Positions 7,366 to 9,983 of a stretch of 9,983 nt of DNA are shown here, piece after piece (positions within the stretch are counted from its first letter, which is position 1; every line of letters begins with the position of its first letter). A program made the position numbers and the translations under genes. The stretch is from assembly GCA_019243895.1 (NCBI GenBank), contig JAFATP010000247.1, positions 1 to 9,983 of the forward strand, in the 5' to 3' direction. A model generated the notes under the pieces. The model did no database searches. It was not told the origin of the DNA and worked only from the letters and a program-made list of their open reading frames with translations. The stretch is from Alphaproteobacteria bacterium. GTDB lineage: Bacteria > Pseudomonadota > Alphaproteobacteria > Rickettsiales > SXRF01.

Positions 7366-8979
7366 ATGTCCTTACACATCCCGGAAATAGCGCTGGCGCT
7401 GCTGCTGGTGATTTCAGTGGTGGCCATTGCCGCGCGGCGCGCCAACATCCCGTATCCCACCGCTTTTTTGCTTAGCGGAACCGCGCTGGCGCTGATTCCG
7501 GGGCTGCCCGCCATCACCATTCCGCCGGAGCATATCCTGGTGATTTTCCTGCCGCCGCTGCTGATGGAAGCGGCTTATTTCACTTCCCTGCGTGATTTCC
7601 GCAGCAATCTGCGCCCCATATTGCAGCTGGCGGTGGGACTGGTGATCGCCACCGCTGCCGCCGTCGCCTTCACTTTCTCCGGCCTCATTGCGGGCTTCGG
7701 CCTGGCGGCGGGTTTCGTGCTGGGGGCCATCGTGTCGCCGCCGGACGCCGTGGCCGCCACCGCCATCATCCGCAACAAGCGTATGCCCGCGCGCATCGTG
7801 AACGTGCTGAAAGGCGAGAGCCTGATCAATGACGCCACCGGGCTGGTGCTATACCAATTCGCGGTGGCGGCGGTGCTGACGGGGGATTTCTCGCTGCCGG
7901 CGGCAAGCCTGCATTTCCTGTGGATGGTGGTCGTGGGGGTGAGTATCGGCGCGATGCTGGGCATGGCGTTCATTCACGCTTTTTCCTACATCCGCGAATG
8001 CTCGGTGGAGATTCTTTCCACCTTCGTGGTGGCCTATGCGGCATACATGCTGGGAGAAGCGATGGAAACCTCCGGCGTGCTGGCGGTGGTGACGGCGGGG
8101 TTGGTCGTGGGCTGGCACGCGCCGGAAAAATTTCCTTCCTCTTTCCGTCTCCCCGCGGAAGCGGTGTGGGAAATGGCTAAATTTCTGCTGAGCGGCGTCG
8201 TGTTCCTGCTGATCGGCTTGCAGATTCCCGGCGTGGTGCACCGGCTCTCCGTTTATGCGCCGGGCGCGCTTGCCGCCTATGCCGCCATCATCTGCCTGGT
8301 AACGCTGCTGGCGCGGCTGGCCTGGGTGTTTATCGTGGGTTACGGCGTACGCTTCTTATTCCCTTCGCTGCGCAGGAATGACCCCTATCCGTCCTGGCAG
8401 AATATGTTCATTGTCGCCTGGGGCGGAATGCGCGGGGTGGTGTCGCTGGCAACGGCGCTGGCGCTGCCGCTGACGCTGCCCGACGGCACGGCGTTCCCCT
8501 ACCGCGATCTTATGATCTTCCTGGCCGTGTCGGTGATTTTTTTCACGCTGCTGGTGCAAGGGGGAACCTTGCCTTTCCTGCTGAGCCGCCTGGCGCTTTC
8601 TTATGATTTCTCGCTTCTTCAGGAAGATTGGAACGCGCGTTATGCCGCCGTCACGCAGGCGCTGCGGAAAATCAGCGCGCTGGCGGGCGATGACAGCGTT
8701 TACCGGCCGGCGCTGGAGCGCATCCGCGGCCATTATCTCGACCGGCTGGCATCCCTGGGCGATGGGCCCAATACGCCCCTGGTGCCCACGGACATTCCCG
8801 GGCCGCAAGACCATCCGCTGATCCAGGCGGAGCAGCGCATCTGGCGCGACGTGCTGGAAACCGAGCGCAAAACCATCATCACCTTGCGTAAATCTTTCTC
8901 TCTAAGCGACGATACCATGCATAACATCCTGCGCGACCTTGATCTTTTTTCCAGCCGCTTTGGCGGCGAAGCGGCGTAG
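7366..8979 (+). CDS. CPA1-family Na+/H+ antiporter (YjcE/NhaP-like)
   Basis: An inner-membrane cation/proton antiporter that expels Na+ (or K+) in exchange for H+, serving pH and salt homeostasis. From the ATG at 7366 it has 537 residues, close to E. coli YjcE (about 550). A membrane domain of roughly a dozen helices fills residues 1-410. Key motifs are SPPDAVAAT with Asp127, GESLINDATGLV at 150-161 with Asn155-Asp156 (the ion-binding ND pair of electroneutral CPA1 exchangers), and WGGMRGVVSLA from 352 with the conserved Arg356. A hydrophilic cytosolic tail of about 120 residues follows, as in YjcE. In-frame starts exist at 7264 (GTG), 7342 and 7351. The first would overlap the divergent gene, and none has a well-spaced ribosome site. 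I chose 7366 because GGA lies ten bases upstream and the hydrophobic helix begins directly after it. The family call is firm; the ion is inferred. Confidence 0.92.
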   Translation: MSLHIPEIALALLLVISVVAIAARRANIPYPTAFLLSGTALALIPGLPAITIPPEHILVIFLPPLLMEAAYFTSLRDFRSNLRPILQLAVGLVIATAAAVAFTFSGLIAGFGLAAGFVLGAIVSPPDAVAATAIIRNKRMPARIVNVLKGESLINDATGLVLYQFAVAAVLTGDFSLPAASLHFLWMVVVGVSIGAMLGMAFIHAFSYIRECSVEILSTFVVAYAAYMLGEAMETSGVLAVVTAGLVVGWHAPEKFPSSFRLPAEAVWEMAKFLLSGVVFLLIGLQIPGVVHRLSVYAPGALAAYAAIICLVTLLARLAWVFIVGYGVRFLFPSLRRNDPYPSWQNMFIVAWGGMRGVVSLATALALPLTLPDGTAFPYRDLMIFLAVSVIFFTLLVQGGTLPFLLSRLALSYDFSLLQEDWNARYAAVTQALRKISALAGDDSVYRPALERIRGHYLDRLASLGDGPNTPLVPTDIPGPQDHPLIQAEQRIWRDVLETERKTIITLRKSFSLSDDTMHNILRDLDLFSSRFGGEAA

Positions 8980-9040
8980 CGGCGCGGATTATTAAGGAAG
9001 GGGTAATGTTCCGGGCGTAGATTCGGGTAAGGAGAAAAGC

Positions 9041-9478
9041 ATGACAGAGCCCGGCAGCCCGATCGAAATTCTACTGGTGGAGGACAATCTCGGCGATATC
9101 GTGCTGACGCGGGAAGCGTTCGAGGAAATACGCCTTGGCAATGCCCTGCACGTGGTGGAAGACGGCGAAGAGGCGCTGGATTATCTGTTTCAGCGAGGCA
9201 AATATGCGGATGCGAAGCCGCCCGATCTGATCCTGCTGGATCTGAACCTGCCGAAACTGAGCGGCAAGGAGGTGCTGGAGGCGATCAAGCACGATCCGCG
9301 ACTGATGCTGATTCCCGTGATCGTGCTTACCACTTCGGAGGAGGAGCGCGATGTTCTGGATGTCTATAAGCGCAACGCCAATTGCTTCATCACCAAGCCG
9401 GTGGATATTCAGCAGTTTTTAAAAGTGATACGGCTGATTGAAAGCTTCTGGCTGCACGTGGTGAAGCTGGCGCATTAA
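9041..9478 (+). CDS. Single-domain response regulator, Rcp1-type (CheY-like)
   Basis: A 145-residue cytosolic phospho-receiver with no output domain. The acidic pocket is Asp15 and Asp19 (LLVEDNLGD), the phospho-acceptor is Asp67 in LILLDLNLPKLSG, the switch Thr97 is in VLTTSEEER, and Lys119 is in CFITKPVD. The LTREAFEE segment, the DGEEALDYLFQRGKYADA insertion and the ending IESFWLHVVKL are typical of the Rcp1 group, whose founder receives phosphate from the cyanobacterial phytochrome kinase Cph1. No histidine kinase is in the window, so the partner here is unknown. A strong GGAGA at 9031-9035 supports this start. The gene follows the antiporter by 61 bp with no terminator seen, so co-transcription is possible. 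Confidence 0.93.
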   Translation: MTEPGSPIEILLVEDNLGDIVLTREAFEEIRLGNALHVVEDGEEALDYLFQRGKYADAKPPDLILLDLNLPKLSGKEVLEAIKHDPRLMLIPVIVLTTSEEERDVLDVYKRNANCFITKPVDIQQFLKVIRLIESFWLHVVKLAH

Positions 9479-9490
9479 TTCCCTCCGACA

Positions 9491-9507
9491 CCGGCGCATG
9501 CGGCCGG
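9491..9507. terminator. GC-rich hairpin between convergent genes, weak terminator candidate
   Basis: CCGGC (9491-9495) pairs with GCCGG (9503-9507) around GCATGCG. It lies in the 32-bp gap between the response regulator and the small - strand gene. No T-run follows on either strand, so termination is uncertain. Confidence 0.3.
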
Positions 9508-9510
9508 ATC

Positions 9511-9792
9511 TTATGCTTTGGCCAATGACCGGCGGCGAATATAAAACAGCAGGCCGCCTGCCGTCACAACGAGCGCCGCGGCCATGTAGTCGGACATTTC
9601 CGGAACGCACGTGCCGGAGCCTGAATCAGTACCGGTACATTCCTGGCCATAGGCCGAACAGGTGCCGCCAGGAGATGAACAATGCACGGCCGCCGTCGCT
9701 TCGCGGGGCGCCACCGGCATCAGTAAGATTGCGAATATTACAGCCAGGGACAGGCCGCGGATTGATCTTGTCGATTCATATGAAGGCTTCAT
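9511..9792 (-). CDS. Small exported cysteine-containing protein with C-terminal membrane anchor
   Basis: I recognise no family for this 93-residue protein, but its layout is clear. Residues about 14-34 form a signal peptide (RGLSLAVIFAILLMP, with a likely cut after REATA). A short mature segment of about 30 residues carries four cysteines at 38, 45, 52 and 62, enough for two disulphides, in a Gly/Ser/Thr-rich context. Residues 70-85 form a second hydrophobic helix (MAAALVVTAGGLLFYI) ending in RRR at 86-88. This tripartite end (PEMSDY, helix, basic cluster) resembles C-terminal sorting signals such as the CTERM families, without matching one I can name. GGAGAA five bases before the ATG at 9792 supports translation. 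The insertion sequence begins only about 50 bp upstream. It could equally be a simple periplasm-facing anchored peptide. Confidence 0.65.
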   Translation of the reverse strand: MKPSYESTRSIRGLSLAVIFAILLMPVAPREATAAVHCSSPGGTCSAYGQECTGTDSGSGTCVPEMSDYMAAALVVTAGGLLFYIRRRSLAKA

Positions 9793-9850
9793 ACATTCTC
9801 CGTGTACGGACTTACGATAAGCCGAAGCGTTATTAGATTTAGGGGCTGAA

Positions 9851-9887
9851 GTAGCTAAGACCTGAAGAAAGGTCTAAAAACAGCTAC
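9851..9887 (+). promoter_or_regulatory. Two-tier hairpin immediately before the transposase start
   Basis: The outer stem pairs GTAGCT (9851-9856) with AGCTAC (9882-9887). The inner stem pairs AGACCT (9858-9863) with AGGTCT (9870-9875) around GAAGAA. The stem closes one base before the ATG at 9889, and the only purine-rich ribosome-site-like bases (AAAGG) fall in the inner stem and its loop. In RNA reading in from outside the element this would hide the start region. Confidence 0.45.
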
Positions 9888-9888
9888 G

Positions 9889-9983
9889 ATGTATAAGCGT
9901 AAGAGTAGATTAACAGGCCGGCAGCAAGGGAAGCTGATCGAACATTTTGTTTCTGGCGCAACCGCTCGCTCTGCGGCGGAAGT
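9889..9983 (+). CDS. IS1595-family transposase, N-terminal part only
   Basis: The open frame from the ATG at 9889 runs off the window end after 31 complete codons. It begins MYKRKSRLTGRQQGKLIEHF and continues VSGATARSAAE. I recognise this as the start of IS1016-like IS1595 transposases, whose N-terminus has the pattern KSRLS-x-x-KQ-x-LIE-x-FVAG-x-TARTAA and forms a helix-turn-helix for end recognition. The DDE-type catalytic domain expected downstream is not visible, so I cannot say whether the gene is intact. No good ribosome site precedes the start. Confidence 0.75.
   Translation, partial: MYKRKSRLTGRQQGKLIEHFVSGATARSAAE

Larger units (their letters stand above)
9842..9983 (+). mobile_element. 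Left end of an IS1595-family (IS1016-like) insertion sequence, cut by the window edge
   Basis: The element is identified by its transposase N-terminus. The likely terminal repeat begins GGGGCTGAAGTAGCTAAG at 9842; a terminus starting with several Gs fits IS1595-family elements. The preceding AT-rich octamer at 9834-9841 (TAGATTTA) is a candidate 8-bp target duplication. The right end is outside the window, so boundary and duplication are provisional. Confidence 0.65.

Overview
This window comes from a GC-rich Gram-negative bacterium, most likely a proteobacterium and possibly an alphaproteobacterium. The evidence is the proteobacterial-type Sad, Acs, YddA/SbmA-like, YjcE-like and curlin proteins; I cannot name a genus from the sequence. 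Coding density is high. The only visibly AT-rich stretch lies around 6700-6850.

Left half (1-5530): four co-directional + strand genes spaced 13 bp, 13 bp and an ATGA overlap, so probably one operon. They encode a Sad/YneI-type aldehyde dehydrogenase, an acetyl-CoA synthetase with a complete catalytic set, an SbmA/BacA/YddA-type fused ABC transporter, and a 152-residue protein I do not recognise. The first two could act in series (aldehyde to carboxylate to acyl-CoA). The transporter's substrate cannot be read from sequence.

Middle (5531-7311): two - strand genes. The first is a secreted curlin-repeat protein of about 30 eleven-residue units. It has an internal 44-residue duplication and a good sigma70-type promoter whose -35 box lies in a perfect 12-bp palindrome. 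The second is a small two-helix membrane protein of the low-affinity iron permease family, followed by a clear intrinsic terminator.

Right half (7312-9983): a CPA1/YjcE-type Na+/H+ antiporter diverges from the iron-permease gene. It is followed by a stand-alone Rcp1-type response regulator. A small, convergent, cysteine-containing exported protein with a C-terminal membrane anchor comes next. The window ends inside the left end of an IS1595-family (IS1016-like) insertion sequence; only the first 31 transposase codons are present. A two-tier hairpin sits directly before the transposase start.

No rRNA, tRNA, CRISPR array or phage gene was seen. The least ordinary items are the two-lobed orphan curlin with its operator-like palindrome, the unknown gene coupled to the transporter, the small anchored cysteine protein, and the IS-end hairpin.
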